13,880 nucleotides of DNA from SAR324 cluster bacterium (GTDB taxonomy: Bacteria; SAR324; NAC60-12), in the NCBI GenBank assembly GCA_028822475.1, contig JAPKDT010000027.1, positions 1-13,880 on the forward strand. Direction: 5' to 3'. Positions 6,986 through 13,852 of the stretch are shown piece after piece. Position 1 is the first letter of the stretch; every line of letters starts with the position of its first letter. Both the position numbers and the translations under genes were made by a program. Under the pieces are notes generated by a model, which saw only the letters and a list, made by a program, of their open reading frames with translations, did not search any database and had not been told where the DNA came from.

Positions 6986-8026
6986 TTAGATGCTTTCACC
7001 GTTCATTATTTTTGCCTGCTTGATGACTTCTAGGTTTTCAGAAACTTCAACCGCAATTTTATCATTCAGTTTTTGTTCGGCACATTCCTGTGCATGTTTG
7101 ATTGCATTGCGTAAGGTATGAACTTTTGAACTCCCGTGACAGATTATTACCACTCCGTTTACGCCAAGTAAAGGTGCCCCTCCAACTTCAGAATAATCCG
7201 CCCTTTTTCTTAACTGTTGGAAAGGGCCCTTCATCGCAAGGTAACCTAACTTTGAAAGCCAGGATCTCTGAACTTCTTCACGTAGAATACTGCGCACAAA
7301 ATCGAAAGTTCCTTCTGCGACTTTAAGCGCTATATTGCCGATGAAACCGTCACAGACCACAACATCAACTCTGTCTTTGAACATGGCTTTACCCTCAATG
7401 TTACCTACGAAATTAAGGGTACTCTGTTTCAACAGATCGAAGGTTTCTTTCAGATCCAGATAACCTTTACCCTCTTCCTCACCAACGTTTAATAAAGCGA
7501 CTCGCGGATTTTCCAGGTGCAGATACGTACGTGCGTAGGCATCGCCCATTAAGGCAAATTGAAAGAGATAAAGGGGTTTGCAATCCGTGTTTGCGCCGAC
7601 GTCCAAGAGGACGTAGGTATGGTTGCGGTGAACGGAGGGCATTATCGAAGCAATTGCGGGACGCTCGATTCCTTCTATAGACTTGAGGACATACTTTGCG
7701 GTTGCCATTGAGGCACCGGTATTTCCCGCGCTGACAACAGCATCTGCTTCACCTGCTTTGACAAGATCAACAGAAACCCTGATAGATGAGTCTTTTTTTT
7801 GTCGTAGAGCGTTAGCGGGAGACTCGTTCATTTCCACAATTTCTGTGGAATTGACAACACGTACTTTTTGCTGATCGTAACTGTATTGTTTCAGTTGCTG
7901 ATTTATTTGAGCTTCCGCTCCAACAATTATTACTTCAATACCGAAGTCTTTGACGGCCTGTACCGCCGCCGCCACCTGAACAGTTAAAGGTCTGTCACCT
8001 CCCATTGCGTCAACTGCAATTGCCAT
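6986..8026 (-). CDS. plsX: Phosphate acyltransferase PlsX
   Basis: PlsX makes acyl-phosphate from acyl-ACP and phosphate at the inner membrane surface; PlsY then uses it to acylate glycerol 3-phosphate, starting phospholipid synthesis. The 346-residue sequence starts with the family hallmark AIAVDAMGGD and continues with SAGNTGASMA, LLDVGANTDCKP, NVGEEEGKG, VVCDGFIGNIALK and GGAPLLGVNG, all in the usual order. Length is normal for the family. It follows rpmF with a 48-base gap, the arrangement seen in many bacteria, so the two are probably cotranscribed. The fabH gene that often follows is absent; instead a convergent hypothetical gene ends two bases away. Confidence 0.97.
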   Translation of the reverse strand: MAIAVDAMGGDRPLTVQVAAAVQAVKDFGIEVIIVGAEAQINQQLKQYSYDQQKVRVVNSTEIVEMNESPANALRQKKDSSIRVSVDLVKAGEADAVVSAGNTGASMATAKYVLKSIEGIERPAIASIMPSVHRNHTYVLLDVGANTDCKPLYLFQFALMGDAYARTYLHLENPRVALLNVGEEEGKGYLDLKETFDLLKQSTLNFVGNIEGKAMFKDRVDVVVCDGFIGNIALKVAEGTFDFVRSILREEVQRSWLSKLGYLAMKGPFQQLRKRADYSEVGGAPLLGVNGVVIICHGSSKVHTLRNAIKHAQECAEQKLNDKIAVEVSENLEVIKQAKIMNGESI

Positions 8027-8074
8027 GCGTTTCTCTGGTATGCTGTTGATGAGTGAAAGAGCAGAACAAACGGC

Positions 8075-8257
8075 TCAAGATGCTTTCACTTCAATTACTT
8101 CAACACCCTTATAAAATCCACATTCAGGGCAGACTCGATGAGGACGGATCAGCGCGTTACAGTTTGTACATTCTGAAAGCGCGGATTCTGTTATTTTTAT
8201 ATGTCCTCGTCTGTGGTCACGTTGACTGCGCGAGGTTTTACTTCTTGGTACGGCCAT
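8075..8257 (-). CDS. rpmF: Large-subunit ribosomal protein L32
   Basis: This is a complete 60-residue L32 (bL32). It begins MAVPRSKTSRSQRDHRR, the conserved basic N-terminus, and has a zinc ribbon with C30-x2-C33 and C43-x2-C46. It therefore keeps the zinc-binding form, unlike the S4 protein in this window. It lies just upstream of plsX. The yceD (DUF177) gene that often precedes rpmF is missing; the 147 bases upstream hold only short repeats, and the ferredoxin gene lies beyond. I see no convincing promoter or strong ribosome binding site before the ATG. Confidence 0.97.
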   Translation of the reverse strand: MAVPRSKTSRSQRDHRRGHIKITESALSECTNCNALIRPHRVCPECGFYKGVEVIEVKAS

Positions 8258-8359
8258 GGGTCGTCTGTGTTTGTGTTATAATTTGTTTATATGCAACGTT
8301 CTTAAAGAATGCTGATCCTGGATTATTGCTGAACAACGTAAATCTGAGGCTCAACCTGA

Positions 8360-8401
8360 CTGCTGCTTCTGTTCAAAAAATGAATCAGCAGCTACTGTTC
8401 A
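8360..8401 (-). repeat. Imperfect 16-base direct repeat in the ferredoxin-rpmF gap
   Basis: On the minus strand TGAACAGTAGCTGCTG (8401-8386) recurs as TGAACAGAAGCAGCAG (8375-8360), differing at three positions that are all T-to-A swaps. Those swaps also make CTGCTG of the first copy complementary to CAGCAG of the second, so the pair could fold into a small hairpin with a 20-base loop. No run of T follows, so this is not a normal terminator. It begins four bases after the ferredoxin stop codon; the function is unknown. Confidence 0.45.
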
Positions 8402-8404
8402 GTT

Positions 8405-8716
8405 TCATCCTTCAGCAGCTTGTATTTCTTCAAGAGTTCGTGCGGTTGGGAGAGGATCTTTTGCTTCGTCGATAATCGGATACTCTTCACATTTTTCTTC
8501 GTTTAGCGCTGTGTAACTTGCCCATTTCTCAGGAACATCCACATCCGCGTAAATTGCTTCCACAGGACACTCCTCAACGCAGGCATTACAGTCAATGCAC
8601 GTTTCCGGATTTATGTACAACATAGTCGGCCCTTCGTGAAATGCCTCCACAGGACAGACTTCTACACAGTCCGTATATTTACAATTATCGCAGTTTGGGG
8701 TTACAGTATAAGTCAT
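8405..8716 (-). CDS. fdxA: 7Fe/8Fe ferredoxin, FdxA type
   Basis: This 103-residue cytosolic electron carrier matches the Azotobacter FdI class. The first motif has C9, C12, C17 and C21-Pro; the second has C40, C43, C46 and C50-Pro. By analogy with FdI, C9, C17 and C50 would hold a 3Fe-4S cluster and C21, C40, C43 and C46 a 4Fe-4S cluster. C12 is also present, so a second 4Fe-4S cluster cannot be excluded. The extra cysteine four residues after C20 in FdI is replaced by Ala25. The C-terminal half (DVPEKW, KDPLP) is the typical FdI extension. GAGGAA (8723-8728) lies six bases before the ATG, the best ribosome binding site in the window. A Fur-like box lies about 50 bases upstream. The electron partner is not evident from its neighbours. 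Confidence 0.93.
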   Translation of the reverse strand: MTYTVTPNCDNCKYTDCVEVCPVEAFHEGPTMLYINPETCIDCNACVEECPVEAIYADVDVPEKWASYTALNEEKCEEYPIIDEAKDPLPTARTLEEIQAAEG

Positions 8717-8766
8717 CGACAGTTCCTCGGTTGAAATTCGGTCTAGAGTTTTACACTCATTTTAAG

Positions 8767-8781
8767 TAATAATTATTATCA
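8767..8781 (-). promoter_or_regulatory. Candidate Fur-family operator upstream of fdxA
   Basis: The minus strand reads TGATAATAATTATTA, which matches the 7-1-7 Fur consensus TGATAATnATTATCA at 13 of 14 defined positions and contains a perfect 12-base palindrome (8767-8778). It lies 51-65 bases before the fdxA start, where a repressor could cover the promoter. TTGTCA (8787-8792, minus strand) is a possible -35 just upstream, but no well-spaced -10 is clear. The region is very AT-rich, so a chance match is possible. Confidence 0.4.
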
Positions 8782-8859
8782 GCTAATGACAACCTTCGAT
8801 AATTACACAGAAACATCACAAAAACAAGTTTTTTTAACATACTAACTCATTCATATTTC

Positions 8860-10149
8860 TTATTCGTAGCGCAAAGGATCTACCGGATTTAGCCGAGCTG
8901 CTTTTGAGGCAGGATATAGCGTTACCAAAATACAAATTGTGAAGGAAGCCACGGTCGCGAGCGCCACATCGAACCAGTCAATCAGGACGGGAATCCGATT
9001 CCCACCGGGATAAACTCCTGGAGGAATATCAATTATATCAAAGCTCATTAAGATCCAGCAGATTGCGAGTCCCACAAATACTCCACCGATGGTTCCCAGC
9101 GAACCGATCACTAATCCCTGAAAAAAGAAAATCTTCCGTATACCGGAATCTTTTGCACCGAGGGCCTTGAGTATCGCAATTTCACGGGATTTCTCCAGCA
9201 CCAACATAATCAGCGAACTAATGATGTTGAATGCTGCCACTACAATGATCAGCGAGAGGATCAGAAAAAGGCCGATTTTTTCAATTTTCATCACCTGAAA
9301 GATACTTTTGTTTTCATCCGCCCAATTCCCTACTATATAATCCTCACTCAGTCCAGCAAGTTCGTCTGCAATATCAGGTGCATTTTCAGGATCACTGATA
9401 CGCACACCCAAACCGGTTATCTTGTTTTGCATACGGTAAATCTTTTGCAGCAGACGGTAATCGATAAAGGCCAGAACTTCATCATAACCGGAAATTCCTG
9501 ATTCAAAAATTCCGATAACCTCTAGTTTTTTTATCCGCGGCACATCGCCCATAGGAGTCAACCGTTGTTCAGAAGAAACCAGCTTGACCGAATCTCCGAC
9601 ATTTGCTTCCAATTGACGTGCTAATTTTGCGCCTAGAATAATTCCGTCTTTCAAACCATTAGTTCTTGCTTCAGGATGTGAAAGACGCTGCAGCAATCTC
9701 GCTGAAATTTGCTTTTGTTTTTCCAGAGATGGAGTAAGGCCGTAAACTTCGTCACGTAGATAAGAAGCAATCCTTGTCACATTTGCTTCCTGCTGAGGAT
9801 CAATTCCACGCAACAGCGCGCCTTTGGGCTTTTTACGACCGGTGAGCAGAGCCTGTTTGAAAATGTATGGTGCGACACCGTTTACTTCCGGATGCTCAGT
9901 CAAACGTTTCTGCAGTCCAGAATAATTATCCATTTCATCATCCCAGGCAAAAACAGTGATGTGCGGTAAGGAACCTGTCACCGCGTTACGCAAATTTGTG
10001 CGGAAACCATTCATCACAGAAGTGGAAACGATTAGTGCAACCACACCTAAAGCGACACCACCGATCGAAATCCAGGTGATGACTGAAATCGAACGATCCT
10101 GCCTTGGAGAAAAAAGATAACGTTTGCCGATAAATGTTTCGTAGCGCAT
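8860..10149 (-). CDS. lolC: ABC transporter permease, LolC/LolE family
   Basis: LolC/E proteins are inner-membrane permeases that, with the LolD ATPase, release lipoproteins for transport to the outer membrane. The 429-residue protein has the family layout: a short N-terminal RYLFSPRQD stretch, one transmembrane helix at about 22-44, a long periplasmic domain to about residue 285, and three C-terminal helices of an FtsX-type domain with EIAILKALGAK and the coupling-helix region. The C-terminus PVDPLRYE is typical. It starts three bases after the alaS stop, so the two are almost certainly cotranscribed. No lolD lies adjacent: after a 143-base gap comes fdxA. A MacB/FtsX-type exporter permease of other specificity is the main alternative, but the N- and C-terminal sequences favour LolC/E. 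Confidence 0.88.
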   Translation of the reverse strand: MRYETFIGKRYLFSPRQDRSISVITWISIGGVALGVVALIVSTSVMNGFRTNLRNAVTGSLPHITVFAWDDEMDNYSGLQKRLTEHPEVNGVAPYIFKQALLTGRKKPKGALLRGIDPQQEANVTRIASYLRDEVYGLTPSLEKQKQISARLLQRLSHPEARTNGLKDGIILGAKLARQLEANVGDSVKLVSSEQRLTPMGDVPRIKKLEVIGIFESGISGYDEVLAFIDYRLLQKIYRMQNKITGLGVRISDPENAPDIADELAGLSEDYIVGNWADENKSIFQVMKIEKIGLFLILSLIIVVAAFNIISSLIMLVLEKSREIAILKALGAKDSGIRKIFFFQGLVIGSLGTIGGVFVGLAICWILMSFDIIDIPPGVYPGGNRIPVLIDWFDVALATVASFTICILVTLYPASKAARLNPVDPLRYE

Positions 10150-10152
10150 CAG

Positions 10153-12825
10153 TTAATTTTTCAGTTTTTCACGGACTAAATCCGCTGCTGAGGCTAATGC
10201 TTCAGCAAGTTTTTCCGGAGCTTTTATGCCTGCCTGCGCCATATTAGGTTTTCCACCGCCTCGTCCATCGGCGAGTAAAGCTACTGCATTTACCAGTTCA
10301 CCGGCCTTTAAGCCACGTTTAATCAAGTCATCTGTAACAACACAAAGCAAGGTGCTTTTTCCGGACATCGTAGCAGCTAACCATGCTACACCGGAGGTCA
10401 TCTGTTCGCTGATAGCCTGTCCCATATTGCGTAGAGTGTCCGCTGAATCCACCTCAATTATTTTAGCTAAAACCAGCACACCTTCAACATCTTCAGCCTG
10501 CGCGAGCAAGCCTGAGACGCCTGCAAGGGCATTCTCGCTGCGTAAATTTTGTAACTCTCTTTCCAATTGTCTTTTTTCATCAGCAAGTTTTTCGACCATT
10601 TTTGGAACTTGCGCTTCCGGAACATTCATAAACTGACGCAGACTGCGGGCGACCCGTCCGTGTTCCTGATTCATTAATTCGGCCTGCCTTCCCGTTACTG
10701 CGACAACCCTGCGTACTCCAGATGCAATTGCCTCTTCAGAAAACACTCTGAACTGACCGATTTGACCGGTGGCTTCTACATGACATCCTCCACAGAGTTC
10801 TTCAGAAAAATCAGATACTTTAACCACACGTACAACATCGCCGTATTTTTCACCAAACAAGGCGGTAATACCCGAATCAATTGCTTCCTGAAACGGAGTT
10901 TCATAAATATCTGTAGGTATGTTTTTTCGAATCACCGCATTTACAATATTCTCAATTTCCTCCAGCTGCGACTCGCTGACTTTTTCAAAATGCGTGAAGT
11001 CGAAACGCAGTATTTCTGGATTAACCATAGAACCAGCCTGATTCACATGTTCGCCCAGAACTTGCCTCAGAGCCTCATGCATTAAATGCGCGGCTGTATG
11101 ATTATTGGTTGTTGATAAACGTGGTTCCATATCAACCACCGCAATCAGCGTGGAGTCATCCGGAGTGAATTCCAGAGAATTTTCAGGAGCGTTATTTTTA
11201 ACTTCGGAGCTTTGTTTTTCACAAAAATGAATGATCGATTCACCTTGTTTCTGGACATCAACCACATTCCATTTTTTACCGTTTTGTTCAAACGTACCGT
11301 GATCACCGACTTGACCTCCCGATTCGGCGTAGAATGGAGTGACATCAAGAATAAACTGCAATTGCCCTTGCTCATTGAGACTGAATCTCCGAATTTTTGA
11401 CTCCGTACGGAAAACATCGTAGCCCACAAATTTTGAATCAGGACCGGCTGAAATCTCTGTCCATTCATCCAGCGTAGCTTTAAATTTTCCTGCTTCACGA
11501 GCACGTGCACGCTGTTCCTCCATCAATTTTTCAAAGGCATTTTCGTCAGTACCAATTCCCCGTTCTTCGCACATCAAACTTGTCAAATCAAGCGGGAATC
11601 CATAAGTATCATAAAGTTTAAAAGTATCTTCTCCGGAAAGCACTTTTGCTGCTTTGGTTTCCGGAGTTGAGACCATCTTCTCAAATATTTCCAGTCCACG
11701 GTCAAGGGTTAAGCCGAAACTTGTTTCCTCAGCCTGAATTACATTTTGCACATGTTTTTGCTGTTTGTTTATTTCCGGAAAAGCATCACCCATCACTTCA
11801 GCCAGTACAGGCACCAGTTTATAAATAAACGGTTCGTGCATGTTCAGTAGACGTCCGTAACGCGTTGCCCGTCTTAACATCCGTCGCAAAACATAACCGC
11901 GCCCTTCGTTTGAAGGAAACGCTCCGTCGGCAATTGCAAAACTCAGCGAGCGTAAATGATCGGCAATCACCCGGAAGGCTACACCTACATCTCCTGGGGT
12001 ATCTTGCTGACCGGTAACTTCACTGATGCCTGCCAGAATCGGTGCGAAAAGATCGGTACTGTAATTTGAATCCACAGCCTGCAAAACACGGCAAACTCTT
12101 TCCAATCCCATTCCGGTATCCACGTGCTGCGCTGCGAGTGGTTCCAGATGACCGTCCGGGAAACGTTGATATTGCATAAAAACCAGGTTCCACAATTCAA
12201 CAAAACGCCAGCAGCCTTCAAGATTCACGGAGCAATTGTGTTCTTTGGAAAGCGGGCAGGTGCCTTCGCCAAGATCAATGTGTAGTTCGGAACAAGGTCC
12301 ACAGGGGCCAACTTCACCCATTTCCCAAAAATTGTCCACTTTGTCAAAACGTAAAACTTGTGACGGATTTATGTCGGTAATAGTTCGCCAGAGATTTTCT
12401 GCGTCTTCATCTGCTTCCACGCCATCTCCACCTTCAAAAACAGTGGCCCATAATTTGTCTTTGGGCAACCCCCAAACATCCGTCATTAATTCCCATGCCC
12501 AGCCAATTGCTTCTTTTTTAAAATAGTCTCCAAAAGACCAGTTTCCAAGCATCTCAAAAAAAGTATGGTGGTAATTATCATGACCAACGTCTTCGAGATC
12601 ATTGTGTTTTCCACTGGCACGTATACATTTTTGTGAATTGGCGGCACGGTTATATTCACGCACACCTGTGCCCAAAAAAACGTCCTTGAACTGAGCCATT
12701 CCAGAATTCGAAAAAAGCAAAGTTGGATCATCATTTGGAACAACGGGCGCACTGCGGACAAAACGGTGACCTCGATCTTCAAAAAAAGTGATGAACTCTT
12801 GTCGAATTTGTTTTGAGTTTTTCAT
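10153..12825 (-). CDS. alaS: Alanine-tRNA ligase
   Basis: AlaRS charges tRNA-Ala and clears misacylated products. From ATG 12825 the protein has 890 residues, the usual length. The N-terminal class II core contains TLLFSNSGMAQF, NYHHTFFEMLGNWSFG and MGEVGPCGPCSE. The editing domain has HTAAH (H576, H580) and CGGCH (C678, H682), spaced exactly like the zinc ligands of E. coli AlaRS. The C-terminal DHHA1 domain has DGRGGGKP near 853. The frame stays open to 12981, but the extra 52 residues overlap rpsD and precede the conserved MKNSKQIRQEF start, so 12825 is preferred. The usual CGGTH motif reads CGGCH, adding a cysteine inside the zinc site. The gene follows rpsD after 130 bases without a visible terminator. 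Confidence 0.97.
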   Translation of the reverse strand: MKNSKQIRQEFITFFEDRGHRFVRSAPVVPNDDPTLLFSNSGMAQFKDVFLGTGVREYNRAANSQKCIRASGKHNDLEDVGHDNYHHTFFEMLGNWSFGDYFKKEAIGWAWELMTDVWGLPKDKLWATVFEGGDGVEADEDAENLWRTITDINPSQVLRFDKVDNFWEMGEVGPCGPCSELHIDLGEGTCPLSKEHNCSVNLEGCWRFVELWNLVFMQYQRFPDGHLEPLAAQHVDTGMGLERVCRVLQAVDSNYSTDLFAPILAGISEVTGQQDTPGDVGVAFRVIADHLRSLSFAIADGAFPSNEGRGYVLRRMLRRATRYGRLLNMHEPFIYKLVPVLAEVMGDAFPEINKQQKHVQNVIQAEETSFGLTLDRGLEIFEKMVSTPETKAAKVLSGEDTFKLYDTYGFPLDLTSLMCEERGIGTDENAFEKLMEEQRARAREAGKFKATLDEWTEISAGPDSKFVGYDVFRTESKIRRFSLNEQGQLQFILDVTPFYAESGGQVGDHGTFEQNGKKWNVVDVQKQGESIIHFCEKQSSEVKNNAPENSLEFTPDDSTLIAVVDMEPRLSTTNNHTAAHLMHEALRQVLGEHVNQAGSMVNPEILRFDFTHFEKVSESQLEEIENIVNAVIRKNIPTDIYETPFQEAIDSGITALFGEKYGDVVRVVKVSDFSEELCGGCHVEATGQIGQFRVFSEEAIASGVRRVVAVTGRQAELMNQEHGRVARSLRQFMNVPEAQVPKMVEKLADEKRQLERELQNLRSENALAGVSGLLAQAEDVEGVLVLAKIIEVDSADTLRNMGQAISEQMTSGVAWLAATMSGKSTLLCVVTDDLIKRGLKAGELVNAVALLADGRGGGKPNMAQAGIKAPEKLAEALASAADLVREKLKN

Positions 12826-12955
12826 TATCCGCTTTGAAGTGTCAGTGATTGTTTTTTGTGAACAGATGTTCGAGCTTGGGAGGAGGGGCTGGATTAAGTT
12901 AAATCCATTTGCAACAGGCTGCCGCTGAGGACAACCGGTTGCTGTAGGCAAATAA

Positions 12956-13567
12956 TCAACGAGCCATGAACTCGACAACAAGATGATCTTCTACTTCTAT
13001 TGGAATTTCCTCACGTTCAGGAATCTGCACCAAAGTTCCAGAAAAATTTGTTGTGTCACGCTGAATATAACCCAACTTCTGTTCAAAGAAATTGTACCAG
13101 TCTTTGTATCTCTCGACTTTTTGGCTTTTCTCTCTCAGTTGGACGATATCACCGGGACTTACCTGATAGCCGGGTTTATTGACTCTTTTCCCGTTCACCG
13201 TAATATGACAGTGAACCACCATTTGTCTTGCTGCGCGTAATGTGCCGGCAAAACCCATGCGGTAGGTCATGTTGTCCAGTCGTGTTTCGAGTGTCTGCAC
13301 AAGTGCAACGTTGGTTTGTTTACGGACTCTGGCCGCTTTTTCATAATAACGGCGCAGTTGTTTGGAACCAATTCCGTAAAATCCTTTCAGCTTTTGAGTC
13401 TCTCTTAACTGTTGACCAAAGGGGGATATTTTGGATTGTCTGCTTGCTCCATGCTGCCCCGGACGATTGGGACGTCGGCTCAGAGTAAGTGCCGCACTTG
13501 GACTGCCAATCAGATTGACACCGAGCGCACGGCAAACTTTATGTTTAATGGTAGATTTTCCTGGCAT
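12956..13567 (-). CDS. rpsD: Small-subunit ribosomal protein S4, cysteine-poor form
   Basis: S4 is a primary 16S rRNA-binding protein that starts small-subunit assembly and often represses its own operon. The 203-residue protein shows PGQHG (36-40), QLRETQKLKGFYGI, an S4 RNA-binding domain at about 93-155 (TLETRLDNMTYRMGFA, ARQMVVHCHITVNGKRVNKPGY) and the usual C-terminal LVVEF. The N-terminal zinc-binding cluster of C+ type S4 is absent: only C12 remains in that region. The N-terminus (MPGKSTIKHKV instead of MARYTGP) is unusual. The gene is separate from the rpsM-rpsK-rpoA-rplQ cluster where rpsD normally lies and precedes alaS. It may be the only S4 or a second paralogue; that cannot be decided here. 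The 285 bases upstream contain the promoter, operator-like site and hairpins listed separately. Confidence 0.93.
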   Translation of the reverse strand: MPGKSTIKHKVCRALGVNLIGSPSAALTLSRRPNRPGQHGASRQSKISPFGQQLRETQKLKGFYGIGSKQLRRYYEKAARVRKQTNVALVQTLETRLDNMTYRMGFAGTLRAARQMVVHCHITVNGKRVNKPGYQVSPGDIVQLREKSQKVERYKDWYNFFEQKLGYIQRDTTNFSGTLVQIPEREEIPIEVEDHLVVEFMAR

Positions 13568-13621
13568 ATTTTTCGTTTCCGTTCAGATGGCACCTTTGGA
13601 GGACTATAGAATTACAATCAG

Positions 13622-13668
13622 CTGAGAAATAATTTTCTCAATATTGAGTTCTCAATGAAAATTCTCAG
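13622..13668 (-). promoter_or_regulatory. Long inverted repeat in the rpsD leader
   Basis: Three consecutive stems can form: 13622-13626 with 13664-13668 (5 pairs), 13631-13637 with 13657-13663 (7 pairs) and 13643-13648 with 13651-13656 (6 pairs). One arm is continuous; the other has unpaired gaps of four and five bases. In the rpsD transcript this would lie about 60-110 bases after the predicted start and end 54 bases before the ATG. No T run follows, so it is not an intrinsic terminator. A site for S4 autoregulation is a reasonable guess. Confidence 0.5.
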
Positions 13669-13689
13669 GATGCCATCCCATAAAATGGG
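13668..13689 (-). promoter_or_regulatory. Two mutually exclusive hairpins in the rpsD leader
   Basis: GGATG-C-CATCC (13668-13678) and CCCAT-AAA-ATGGG (13677-13689) are both perfect five-pair inverted repeats that share bases 13677-13678, and the first has only a one-base loop. They lie immediately next to the longer inverted repeat. Overlapping alternatives of this kind are seen in regulated leaders, but both stems are short. Confidence 0.3.
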
Positions 13690-13728
13690 TCCGACTGAAT
13701 ATTCATGATTTAATGAGAACATTATAAT

Positions 13729-13743
13729 AGATAGTGATTATCA
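13729..13743 (-). promoter_or_regulatory. Candidate Fur-family (Fur/Zur) operator over the rpsD promoter
   Basis: The minus strand reads TGATAATCACTATCT, matching the 7-1-7 consensus TGATAATnATTATCA at 12 of 14 defined positions. It covers the -10 element and the likely transcription start of rpsD. Since the half-site TGATAAT resembles a -10 box, part of the match may be due to the promoter itself. Confidence 0.3.
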
Positions 13744-13765
13744 TTGAAATTTTGCTTTTTGTCAA
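13737..13765 (-). promoter_or_regulatory. Sigma70-like promoter of rpsD
   Basis: On the minus strand TTGACA (13765-13760) is followed after exactly 17 bases by GATAAT (13742-13737), preceded by T to give TGATAAT. Transcription would start near 13730, leaving a leader of about 160 bases before the rpsD ATG. A second possible promoter just downstream, TTTCAA (13749-13744) and TATAAT (13726-13721), also has a 17-base spacer. Confidence 0.7.
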
Positions 13766-13798
13766 TTGAAAATCAACCCCCTCAGTACAATTGAAAAT
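13763..13798. repeat. Direct repeat CAATTGAAAAT flanking the rpsD -35 region
   Basis: CAATTGAAAAT occurs at 13763-13773 and again, identically, at 13788-13798, a 25-base period. The first copy overlaps the rpsD -35 element, and the second lies upstream of it. Identical 11-base copies placed this way are what a promoter-binding regulator would use, but the function is unknown. Confidence 0.4.
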
Positions 13799-13852
13799 AA
13801 CTTGATACAAAACAAATACGAAACCCCTTCTGACCGACTGCGTCACCCCACC

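Noticed and set aside
8053..8475. Plus-strand reading frame of 140 residues with hydrophobic stretches
   Set aside because: It runs antisense across rpmF and the end of fdxA, both of which are certain genes; its hydrophobic look comes from their complement.
8821..8859. AT-rich AAAAAC/GTTTTT inverted repeat after lolC as a terminator
   Set aside because: The stem contains one G-C pair and a two-base loop, too weak to support a terminator call.
10226..11085. Plus-strand reading frames inside alaS (10226-10636 and 10762-11085)
   Set aside because: They are antisense to conserved AlaRS domains, with no family resemblance or ribosome binding site.
12826..12955. CAACCGGTTG palindrome between rpsD and alaS as a terminator or operator
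   Set aside because: It is only ten bases with no loop and no T run; no independent support was seen.
10153..12981. AlaRS starting at 12981 with 942 residues
   Set aside because: The extra 52 N-terminal residues overlap the end of rpsD, have no AlaRS similarity, and the conserved protein start follows ATG 12825.
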